The position numbers were made by a program, and so were the translations under genes. Shown here in pieces: positions 1-5,436 of a DNA stretch of 7,958 bases. Under the pieces are notes generated by a model, which was given only the letters and a program-made list of their open reading frames with translations, was not told where the DNA came from and ran no database searches. Origin of the DNA: Acidobacteriota bacterium (GTDB lineage: Bacteria > Acidobacteriota > UBA4820 > DSQY01); NCBI GenBank assembly GCA_022759065.1, contig JAEMPZ010000083.1, positions 1 through 7,958 on the forward strand. Reading direction: 5' to 3'. Each line of letters opens with the position of its first letter. Positions within the stretch are counted from its first letter, which is position 1.

Positions 1-252
1 CCAGCGCGTAAGCCTCGACGTCCACGCTTCGCTAAGAAGGCCTCCGACGATTGCAAGCCCCATAATCGCGCAGATAGCGACAAGCGCCCAGACGCCTAAC
101 GACGAACCTCCCGGAATTGGGGGCAGAAGAGCCTCAAAGGCCTTCCCGATCGCCTCCCGTTCCAATCCCATGAAACAGGCGAGCCCCAAATAGGATAGGC
201 CGATGATCCAAAGAGCAAGGCGGTGGGAGTTGCCGGTTTTCAGCGAGGTCAA
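1..252 (-). CDS. Partial membrane protein of unknown function (3' end outside window)
   Basis: An open frame of 84 codons runs without a stop from a TTG at 252 to the left edge, so the C-terminus is missing. I chose the TTG because it overlaps the rhodanese stop as TTGA, a common coupling arrangement, with a weak GGA upstream. The next in-frame ATG is codon 28, inside a hydrophobic segment. Two likely membrane helices are visible: residues about 12-28 (starting LALWIIGLSYLG) and about 53-73 (GVWALVAICAIMGLAIVGG), joined by a loop with PPIPGG. Membrane proteins of the MauE/DoxX type often follow anchored rhodaneses, but I do not see a convincing MauE/DoxX signature here, so no function is assigned. 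It is probably co-transcribed with the rhodanese. The start codon is the weakest part of the call. Confidence 0.55.
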   Translation of the reverse strand, partial: MTSLKTGNSHRLALWIIGLSYLGLACFMGLEREAIGKAFEALLPPIPGGSSLGVWALVAICAIMGLAIVGGLLSEAWTSRLTRW

Positions 253-725
253 GGCTGCATTCCGCTTTCTATCTTGTTCTTTCCGCGCATCCAGCCGGGA
301 AAACCATCGGTATAGATCCAGAGCCTGCCAGCCGGCAGACGGCCTTTGTCGCGAAGCATCTCCGCGACCATCTCCGAAGTTGAGCAGGAACCTCCAGAAC
401 AGTAGATTATGATGGTCTTTGCATTTTCAAGGGAAGCTTTCACCTTAGCGAAGGATGCGTCGAAATCATCCTCCGGGATGTTGACAGCCCCGGGAATGTG
501 GCCAAGGGAGAACTCCTCGTGAGAGCGGGCGTCAACCACGACAGTTCCTTTTTCCTCATGGATGTAATACTTCACCTCGTCGCTAGTCACCATCCTGAAC
601 CCTTGGGCCGTCTGGTCCTTGGGAGGAACGAGCGGCAGCTTCTTAGGCGATACGGCATTGAATGAAAGCCCGGCGATCATTCCCGCCAGCGCCAAAACGA
701 CACACTGTCCAAGACTCTTGCCCAT
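249..725 (-). CDS. Membrane-anchored single-domain rhodanese-like sulfurtransferase
   Basis: 158 residues. Residues about 5-24 form an N-terminal signal anchor, followed by a VSPKKLPLVP linker and one rhodanese domain (about 45-152). The CH2A-like motif VVDARSHEEFSLGHIPGAVN (68-87) is canonical, and the catalytic loop is C109-S-G-G-S-C-S115. Rhodaneses move sulfane sulfur through a persulfide on the loop cysteine; here the domain should face the periplasm. The loop arginine typical of CxxGxR[ST] is replaced by Cys114, giving two cysteines in the loop. The start is the ATG at 725, preceded by GGAGG with a 6-nt spacer. The in-frame ATG at 743 lies at the predicted transcription start and is unlikely to be used. 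The stop overlaps the next minus-strand gene. Donor and acceptor are unknown. Confidence 0.9.
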   Translation of the reverse strand: MGKSLGQCVVLALAGMIAGLSFNAVSPKKLPLVPPKDQTAQGFRMVTSDEVKYYIHEEKGTVVVDARSHEEFSLGHIPGAVNIPEDDFDASFAKVKASLENAKTIIIYCSGGSCSTSEMVAEMLRDKGRLPAGRLWIYTDGFPGWMRGKNKIESGMQP

Positions 726-749
726 CGGGCACCTCCGCCACAAACTATT

Positions 750-778
750 AATATAGAATTATACCGGCCTCTTGGCAA
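750..778 (-). promoter_or_regulatory. Sigma70-like promoter for the rhodanese gene
   Basis: On the minus strand, TTGCCA (778-773) and TATATT (755-750) are separated by exactly 17 nt. Each matches the sigma70 consensus at 5 of 6 positions. The predicted transcription start near 743 leaves a leader of about 18 nt carrying the GGAGG site. This supports the 725 start codon and an independent transcript for the rhodanese and the partial gene behind it. A further TATAAT (763-758) lies in the spacer but has no suitable -35. Confidence 0.6.
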
Positions 779-882
779 GCCCCCCCTCTCCCAAATTCTG
801 CGATGGAAGCGGGGGCGCCTTGGGCGACGGTTGCCGCAGACTTTTATTCTCGGCCGTAAGCTCTTTGGCTGCCGTCACGCTA

Positions 883-1722
883 TCAGTCGACTATACCTCC
901 GGGTCTTGAGGAAAGGGCGAAGGCGACCGCCTTGACCCCCTGTACGCCCAGCGTTACCGCCCGCAGTTCTTCCTCGAAGCGGGCGTCAACCCGGAATGGC
1001 AGAGAGGCTTGCGGAACCGCCCCGCTGATGGTTATTTCCCCGTTGTCGGCCTGGACCTCAAGCTCCAAGCCACGGGTGGCTGGATTTAGCGCCAGCTCCA
1101 GCTTAACCTTGGATGCCAGGGCGAAGTCTGCCAGCTTTTTCGATACCTCCGGAGTAATGGCAAATTCTGGCCGCTTGGCCATTAGAGCCAGGACGTCGGA
1201 AGCGGTATCAATGGTCGTTCCGCTCATGTTCAAGACGATGTCGTAAAGCTGGGGGTCGCCCCAATCAACGCCATAGAGAAACTTCGCCCATTTTGCTCTC
1301 GCCTCGTCCACTTTTTGGATGTAAGCCCTGGCTTCTTCCCGGCCAAGGTGTTCGTGCTCCATCGCAAGCGGAATCCTTGCCTCAAGAGGGGCTATTATCC
1401 TGGCTTTCAGCACGGCTGGAACGGACCGAAGAAGGAGGTGCCCGGCGTGGCCGTGGTAAACGAGGTCGCCGCAAGAGGCGTAGTCGGCCAGGACGGCCTG
1501 CATTGCAAGGACGTAAGGCTTGCGTTCCGACACCCACCGTTCAAGGAAAGCGGGTGCTTCCTGTATCTTCTTTTGCATGATCTCGTGGGAGACGCCGAGT
1601 TTTTCCGCCGCCTCCCGCACCACCTCGCGGCCCAGGCACTTCACGCCAAGCCGCGCGGCCAGCTTTTCAGCTAGCGCGGTGGCCAGCCCCATCGTTCCTC
1701 TGGATATCGTTATGATAGCCAT
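883..1722 (-). CDS. Cytidylate kinase-like protein with C-terminal BON-like domain
   Basis: 279 residues. The first ~190 resemble the cytidylate kinase-like family (Cytidylate_kin2): MAIITISRG at the N-terminus, GREVVREAAEKLGV (31-44), VYHGHAGHLLL (88-98), RIIAPLEARI (108-117), D139xxR, GVDWGDPQLYDIVLN (161-175). The loop after ISRG lacks the GxxxxGK[ST] lysine of true P-loop kinases, so CMP kinase activity is doubtful. Residues about 203-272 look like a BON domain: LELEVQADNGEITISGAV followed by VQGVKAV near the end. BON domains are generally linked to membrane or lipid association. I start at ATG 1722 because GGGAGG lies 8 nt upstream and homologues begin MAIITISRG; an in-frame ATG at 1806 would add 28 residues unlike the family. 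It is divergent from the TSUP gene. Real role unknown. Confidence 0.8.
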   Translation of the reverse strand: MAIITISRGTMGLATALAEKLAARLGVKCLGREVVREAAEKLGVSHEIMQKKIQEAPAFLERWVSERKPYVLAMQAVLADYASCGDLVYHGHAGHLLLRSVPAVLKARIIAPLEARIPLAMEHEHLGREEARAYIQKVDEARAKWAKFLYGVDWGDPQLYDIVLNMSGTTIDTASDVLALMAKRPEFAITPEVSKKLADFALASKVKLELALNPATRGLELEVQADNGEITISGAVPQASLPFRVDARFEEELRAVTLGVQGVKAVAFALSSRPGGIVD

Positions 1723-1767
1723 CGCCAAACCCTCCCTTCGCGCGATTTGGGTAAACCCCCGCGCTCT

Positions 1768-1778
1768 TATATTATAAT
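1768..1778. promoter_or_regulatory. AT-rich element in the divergent region, possible -10 site(s)
   Basis: The 128-base gap between the kinase-like gene and the TSUP gene is GC-rich except for TATATTATAAT at 1768-1778. It contains TATAAT on both strands (plus 1773-1778; minus 1776-1771). On the plus strand TTGGGT (1747-1752) lies 15 nt before TATATT (1768) or 20 nt before TATAAT, neither at ideal spacing. No good -35 is seen on the minus strand. The position suits promoter use in one or both directions, but the call is weak. Confidence 0.3.
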
Positions 1779-1850
1779 CCCTTCTTACAGGAGCGGGAGG
1801 TCGCATCTCCAGCGGCCGCCTGACAGAATGGCGCAGTGGGGGATTGCCAG

Positions 1851-2759
1851 GTGCACGTCTATCTTCCAGTAGCGGGAATGACCGCGAATCTCGCCGCGCT
1901 GATTGGCCTCGGGGGCCTCGTCGGCTTTCTTTCGGGACTTCTGGGGGTAGGCGGCGGCTTTCTGCTCACCCCATTCTTGATAATGATGGGCATTGACCCG
2001 GTGGTTGCGGCCGCTTCAGGCACATGCTCGCTAGCCGGCGCCAGTTCTTCGGGCACGCTTGCCCACCTTCGGGCGGGAAACGTTGACGTTCCCATGGGCG
2101 TCTTTCTCTTAGCTGGCGGCATGGCGGGAGGCGGCTTTGGAACCTGGTGGGTGAGGCTCTTAAGGCGCCAGGGCAATGCTGACGTCGTCATCGTAGCCGC
2201 CTACGTGATCCTGCTTGCCCTCGTGGGCATAGTCATGTTTGTAGAGGGGCTCGTAAGCCGCGTCAGGTGGGAAACCGAGGAGGGGCGGCAGACCGCTCTT
2301 TGCCGTGCGCTGCAGCGCCTCCCTTTTACGCGAGACTTCCCGGCTTCCGGCGTCAGGACGTCAATGCTCGCTCCCGTGGCTCTGGGATTTCTGGTGGGGA
2401 TGATGGCCTCGTTGATGGGCGTCGGTGGCGGCTTCTTCCTTATCCCTGCCATGACCTACGCGCTGGGAATGCCGATACGCGTGGTTATCGGGACGAGCCT
2501 TTTTCAGATGCTCTTCACTTCGGCTTTCGTGACGGTGATGCAGGCTGGGCTCAACCATAGCGTGGACATCATCCTGGCAATGGGGATCTTCGCTGGCTCC
2601 ACGCTGGGAGCCCAGGCCGGCGCCATGACCGCAAAGCACGTAAACACAAGCCACTTGAAGCTGCTTCTAGCGCTGATGGTCCTGGCTCTCTCGCTCAAGA
2701 TGTTCAACGGCCTTCTCCAAAGCCCCGGGCTTTTATTCACCGCGGCAGGTGGCGGATGA
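1851..2759 (+). CDS. TSUP family (TauE/SafE) membrane transporter
   Basis: 302 residues, almost entirely hydrophobic, with the internal duplication typical of the TauE/SafE (TSUP, PF01925) family. The signature GVGGGF occurs in both halves, at residues 32-37 (GFLSGLLGVGGGFLLTP) and 190-195 (MASLMGVGGGFFLIP). A polar arginine-rich loop (about 135-172) separates the halves. Family members export sulfite or sulfonates or move other small sulfur or carbon compounds across the inner membrane; the substrate here cannot be read from the sequence. I chose GTG 1851 because GGGGGA sits 7 nt upstream and the resulting start, (M)HVYLPVAG, resembles the relatives I recall; an in-frame GTG at 1836 adds five residues. 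It overlaps the next gene by 4 nt (ATGA), so the two are probably translationally coupled. Confidence 0.88.
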   Translation: MHVYLPVAGMTANLAALIGLGGLVGFLSGLLGVGGGFLLTPFLIMMGIDPVVAAASGTCSLAGASSSGTLAHLRAGNVDVPMGVFLLAGGMAGGGFGTWWVRLLRRQGNADVVIVAAYVILLALVGIVMFVEGLVSRVRWETEEGRQTALCRALQRLPFTRDFPASGVRTSMLAPVALGFLVGMMASLMGVGGGFFLIPAMTYALGMPIRVVIGTSLFQMLFTSAFVTVMQAGLNHSVDIILAMGIFAGSTLGAQAGAMTAKHVNTSHLKLLLALMVLALSLKMFNGLLQSPGLLFTAAGGG

Positions 2760-3532
2760 TGAGGCGCGCCTTCGCGTTTATGCTCGCGTTGCTTGCAACG
2801 ACGGCCTCTCTCGCGGCAGCGGGAGCCGTTCCCGACAATCCGGGGAACGGGAGCGAAAAGATTTCGATAAAGTTATCGCCCATGAGCGTTGAGGCGGGGT
2901 TGGGGTTTGACGGGGCGCGGGTCGTGGCCGAAGGCGAAGCGCCTGAAGGCTGCCAGGTCTTTCTCGCCGTCCTCGGTGAAAAGGGCAAGATGGCTTTTTC
3001 AGCGAGGCGCAAGGCGTGGGCCTTCTGGATCGCGGGCGAAAGAGTCCTTTTCGAGAACGCGCCGGCGCTTTACATTTTCTTAAGCAGCGCGCCCTTAGGG
3101 GATGCGCTTCCCGAAGCGAAGGCGAGGGAATTGGGCCTCGGCAAAGAGGGGATTGTCGCCTTGATCGCCTCGTCGGATGGCGCGGGCCAAGTTCTTGGAG
3201 CGAGGGAGCTGGTTCGCCTCCAAAGGAAATTAGGGCTATACCAAACGGAAGGCGGAGGAGTGGCGATCGGCGCTGGGGAACGGTGGGCGGCCACCATACA
3301 ATTGCCCGGCAGGGCGCCGATGGGCACGTACAATGTGCAGGCCATCGCCGTCCGCGGCCGCGCCGTCGTGGCCATCGCGCGGGCGACGTTCGAAATCAGG
3401 CCTTCCCGCTCCGTCGCCTTCATAAATGGCTTTGCCCGCGCCCACGGTTTTCTTTATGGAGTCTTCTGCGTTCTTTTAGCCGTCCTGGTTGGCCTTGGCA
3501 TCGGCGCGCTCTTTGGAAGACACCGAAAATAG
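2756..3532 (+). CDS. TIGR02186/PF09608-type membrane-anchored protein, TSUP partner
   Basis: 258 residues: signal peptide (1-24, ending SLAAAGA), an extracytoplasmic domain (about 25-228) and one C-terminal helix (about 231-252) with a short basic tail GRHRK. The pattern matches the Alph_Pro_TM/TIGR02186 family as I recall it: an early KLSPMSVEAGLGFDGARV strand pair, FSARRKAWAFWI (81-92), FENAPALYIFLSSAPL (99-114), LYQTEGGG (161-168), IQLPGRAPMGTYNVQAIAVR (181-200), and a terminal ARAHGFLYG before the helix. The family is poorly characterised; its genes recur beside TauE/SafE transporters, as here. A role as periplasmic accessory to the transporter is inferred from context. AGGTGG precedes two consecutive ATGs (2756 and 2759); the second is better spaced, so the true start may be one codon later. 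Confidence 0.82.
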   Translation: MMRRAFAFMLALLATTASLAAAGAVPDNPGNGSEKISIKLSPMSVEAGLGFDGARVVAEGEAPEGCQVFLAVLGEKGKMAFSARRKAWAFWIAGERVLFENAPALYIFLSSAPLGDALPEAKARELGLGKEGIVALIASSDGAGQVLGARELVRLQRKLGLYQTEGGGVAIGAGERWAATIQLPGRAPMGTYNVQAIAVRGRAVVAIARATFEIRPSRSVAFINGFARAHGFLYGVFCVLLAVLVGLGIGALFGRHRK

Positions 3533-3571
3533 GCGCTGCCGGCGCGCAGTAAGAACCAACGTCTCGGCGCT

Positions 3572-3645
3572 GTTGGGCCGTTGCGTTTGCATGCGCAAGC
3601 ACACGGTTAGAGAGTAAGAGGGTTAGAAAGTAAGAAGGTCAACAA
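3572..3645 (+). repeat. Dispersed repeat copy 1: TTGCATGCGCAA-containing block plus four GTNAGARR octamers
   Basis: A conserved block (3572-3605, core GCGTTTGCATGCGCAAGCAC) is followed by four tandem octamers: GTTAGAGA, GTAAGAGG, GTTAGAAA and GTAAGAAG (3606-3637), then GTCAAC. The same arrangement (block, four octamers, GTCAAC) recurs at 7884-7958 with scattered substitutions. A perfect palindrome GGCAATTGCC follows at 3647-3656. It is non-coding and lies between convergent genes. Confidence 0.85.
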
Positions 3646-3735
3646 AGGCAATTGCCGCGCATGGAAGCACATCTTTCACTCTCTCACCTTCTCACTTTCT
3701 CACCTTCTCACTTTCTCACTTTCTAACTCTCTCAC
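3606..3735. repeat. Long imperfect inverted repeat in convergent intergenic region
   Basis: The plus-oriented octamers 3606-3638 face the minus-oriented octamers. The best-facing 33 nt, 3703-3735, pair with 3606-3638 with about six or seven mismatches, several of which could be G-U pairs in RNA. Lying between the 3' ends of the TIGR02186-type gene (plus) and the kinase gene (minus), the folded RNA could separate convergent transcripts. No U-tract follows on either strand, so I do not call it an intrinsic terminator. Confidence 0.6.
3672..3735 (-). repeat. Eight tandem degenerate octamers, opposite orientation
   Basis: Read on the minus strand from 3735 down, the segment divides exactly into eight 8-nt units: GTGAGAGA, GTTAGAAA, GTGAGAAA, GTGAGAAG, GTGAGAAA, GTGAGAAG, GTGAGAGA, GTGAAAGA. 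The consensus GTKAGARR is the same as in the plus-oriented array at 3606-3637. Variation is concentrated at position 3 and at positions 7-8. Strict 8-nt periodicity without indels is the main evidence. Confidence 0.9.
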
Positions 3736-3773
3736 TTAGCATAAAAGGCATGCTCCATTGCAAGATCGGCTCG

Positions 3774-5309
3774 TTACTTTAGGGTGGGCGCTGACTCCAC
3801 GTTGATTGTCGCGGGAAGGCAGACGTGGACCGTGGTTCCCTTGCCCTCGATGCTCTCGATCTGCACTTGCCCGCCGTGCTTGCGCGCTATCGCGTGGACG
3901 AGCGTGAGCCCCAACCCCGTCCCCCTGCTTCTCGGTTTCGTCGTGAAAAAGGGGTCAAAGACGTGGGGAAGGTCAACCATCTTGATGCCCCTGCCGCTGT
4001 CCGACACCTCCACGCAAACCGTTTCGCCTTCGAGACGCCGCGCCGTTACACGGAGCGTCCCCCCTTCGGACATCGCCTCGACGCCGTTCATAAGAAGATT
4101 GAAGAAGAGCTGGCGCAACTGGTCTTCCGAGCCGAACACGGCCGGGAGGCCCGAGGGGATATTCTCATCATACGCGACGTTGTGAAGCGCCATCTCGTTT
4201 TCGAGAAGCCTGGCCGCGCCGGCCACCACCGAGCGTATATCCAGCGGTTTTTTCTCGGCCAGTTCATCCGACGTGAAACTCATGAGGTTTTTAATGATCG
4301 CGTCGGCGCGCTCCGCCTCGCCGCTGATGTCCGCGGCCAGCCGCGCGACGAGCGGGTCGCCGCCTCGTTCCATCGCCAGCGACTCTGCCGTGATGGAAAT
4401 ATTGGTGAGCGGGTTGACCAGCTCGTGGGCTATCCCCGCTGTAAGAGAACCGACGGCAGCCAGCTTGCCGGCCCTGATCGCCTGCGCTTCCTTGGCCCTC
4501 AGCTCGAATAACATCCGGTTCGTAGCCATGGCGAGGTCCGAAAACTCGTCGTGGTAAGGCTTTACGGGCGTGATGGGGGAAAAGTCTCCGTCCGTGACGC
4601 GTTGGGTGTATTCGTGAAAGCGCGCCAGGGACTGAGTTATTGTCTTGGCCAATAGGTGCGTCATCCAGAAAATCAGCAGCAGCAGAAAGAGCAGCGCGAT
4701 GAAGGGCGCCGCCTGGGCGAGGATGAGCGTGCGCTCTGCCGCGCCGGCCTTCTGAAGGGACAAGTCGCGCAGCAGGCGGAGCGCGGCTTCCCCGTGAAGC
4801 CCAAGCCCTTTTTCTAACGTCGTTTTTTCGGCTTGCGAAACTCCGCCCCCCAATTCAAGGTCGCGGCACTCTCCAAGGAGCGTTTTATAATCGTCGAGCT
4901 CCCTGCCCAGCGCCAAAAGGCTCTCGCGCCCGGCCACGCTCAAGATGGTGACCGTCTCGCCCTCGAATTCAGAGACGGCGTCCCCGGCGCGGCTGAACGA
5001 TTGCTCTATGCCCTTGCCCGTGAGAAAGTAGTTCTTCTCGAACCGCCGCGCCTCCGCCACGTCGAAGAGAAGCGAGTCCGCCACCTTCAGGAAACGCGCC
5101 TCGGATCGAGCCTTGTATAGAAGCCCGAGGTTGACTAGCGCCGCCGCGGCCATCAGAAAGAATCCCGCGAGGAATCCTCCGACGATTCTAAGCCGTATAG
5201 AGACGCGCGGGCGGGAGAGAAAAGCCTTCTCGGCCTCTTTCAGCTTCCGCGCCTCTTTCTCGCCCAAATGGATTTCCGGCCTGTCCGCGATCGAACCATC
5301 CATGCTCAT
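3774..5309 (-). CDS. Membrane sensor histidine kinase (helical sensor, HAMP, HisKA, HATPase)
   Basis: 511 residues. In order: a charged cytoplasmic N-tail (1-38), TM1 (about 43-64), a periplasmic helical sensor region (about 65-198) containing EARRFEKNYFLTG (86-98) as in helical-bundle sensors, TM2 (about 199-220), a HAMP-like linker (221-275, VTDGDFSPI), HisKA with His295 in H-E-L-V-N-P-L, and a HATPase domain with N-box NLLMNGVEAM (N404, N408), G1 DSGRGI (437-442), F-box FDPFFTTK and G2 GTGLGL (463-468). All phosphotransfer and ATP-binding motifs are intact, so it should be active. HELVNPL differs from the common HELNNPL by one residue. No response regulator is present in the window. Kinases of this type occur near TauE/SafE genes in related bacteria, which is the basis for suspecting a sulfur-related signal. 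It starts at ATG 5309; ATG 5303 is possible, and neither has a strong Shine-Dalgarno site. An in-frame stop just upstream excludes a longer protein. Confidence 0.92.
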   Translation of the reverse strand: MSMDGSIADRPEIHLGEKEARKLKEAEKAFLSRPRVSIRLRIVGGFLAGFFLMAAAALVNLGLLYKARSEARFLKVADSLLFDVAEARRFEKNYFLTGKGIEQSFSRAGDAVSEFEGETVTILSVAGRESLLALGRELDDYKTLLGECRDLELGGGVSQAEKTTLEKGLGLHGEAALRLLRDLSLQKAGAAERTLILAQAAPFIALLFLLLLIFWMTHLLAKTITQSLARFHEYTQRVTDGDFSPITPVKPYHDEFSDLAMATNRMLFELRAKEAQAIRAGKLAAVGSLTAGIAHELVNPLTNISITAESLAMERGGDPLVARLAADISGEAERADAIIKNLMSFTSDELAEKKPLDIRSVVAGAARLLENEMALHNVAYDENIPSGLPAVFGSEDQLRQLFFNLLMNGVEAMSEGGTLRVTARRLEGETVCVEVSDSGRGIKMVDLPHVFDPFFTTKPRSRGTGLGLTLVHAIARKHGGQVQIESIEGKGTTVHVCLPATINVESAPTLK

Positions 5310-5311
5310 AT

Positions 5312-5388
5312 TGTACCATCAACTCCAAATTCCTCGATGGGAGTTGGGGCAACCCCAACAGTTGACGTAATGGAAACCTCATGGTACA
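5312..5388. promoter_or_regulatory. Nested inverted repeats in the kinase/cobA divergent leader
   Basis: Three perfect inverted repeats interlock here. The outer arms are TGTACCAT (5312-5319) and ATGGTACA (5381-5388). CAACTCC (5320-5326) pairs with GGAGTTG (5340-5346). A tight hairpin GTTGGGG-CAA-CCCCAAC spans 5343-5359. The second and third share 5343-5346 and so are mutually exclusive in RNA, as in an attenuator or switch. CAACT (5320-5324) can also pair with AGTTG (5360-5364). The left outer arm ends three bases from the kinase start codon and the right arm overlaps the proposed cobA -10, so the outer pair could also be a DNA operator. Function is inferred. Confidence 0.45.
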
Positions 5389-5390
5389 CA
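5362..5390 (+). promoter_or_regulatory. Possible sigma70 promoter for cobA
   Basis: TTGACG (5362-5367) matches the -35 consensus at 5 of 6 positions. It is followed after exactly 17 nt by TACACA (5385-5390), a poor -10 with 3 of 6 matches. The leader to ATG 5437 would be about 40 nt. The spacing is good, but the weak -10 keeps this tentative. The -10 overlaps the right arm of the outer inverted repeat. Confidence 0.35.
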
Positions 5391-5436
5391 GGAGCTTGAA
5401 GTTTGCGGCGCGCGGCCGCGAGCGAATGGGGGTTTG

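Noticed and set aside
726..743. Longer rhodanese start (ATG at 743, six extra residues)
   Set aside because: It falls at the predicted transcription start and has no ribosome site, whereas ATG 725 has GGAGG at good spacing.
797..840. Hairpin TCTGCG/CGCAGA as terminator after the kinase-like gene
   Set aside because: Only 6 bp with a 32-nt loop. On the minus strand it is followed by ATTTGG rather than a U-run.
3606..3735. CRISPR array
   Set aside because: Units are 8 nt, contiguous and degenerate, with no spacers and no cas genes.
3606..3735. Intrinsic terminator formed by the octamer hairpin
   Set aside because: The stem is long and imperfect with a large loop and no U-tract on either strand. 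Transcript separation remains possible but is not a standard terminator.
3825..4511. Plus-strand open frame (228 codons) opposite the histidine kinase
   Set aside because: It lies fully inside the kinase catalytic domains on the other strand. Its composition is rich in R, H and P as expected for a shadow frame, and no motif is seen.
5310..5436. Cobalamin riboswitch upstream of cobA
   Set aside because: The region is too short, and I see no B12-box-like conserved core; the hairpins present are simple nested repeats.
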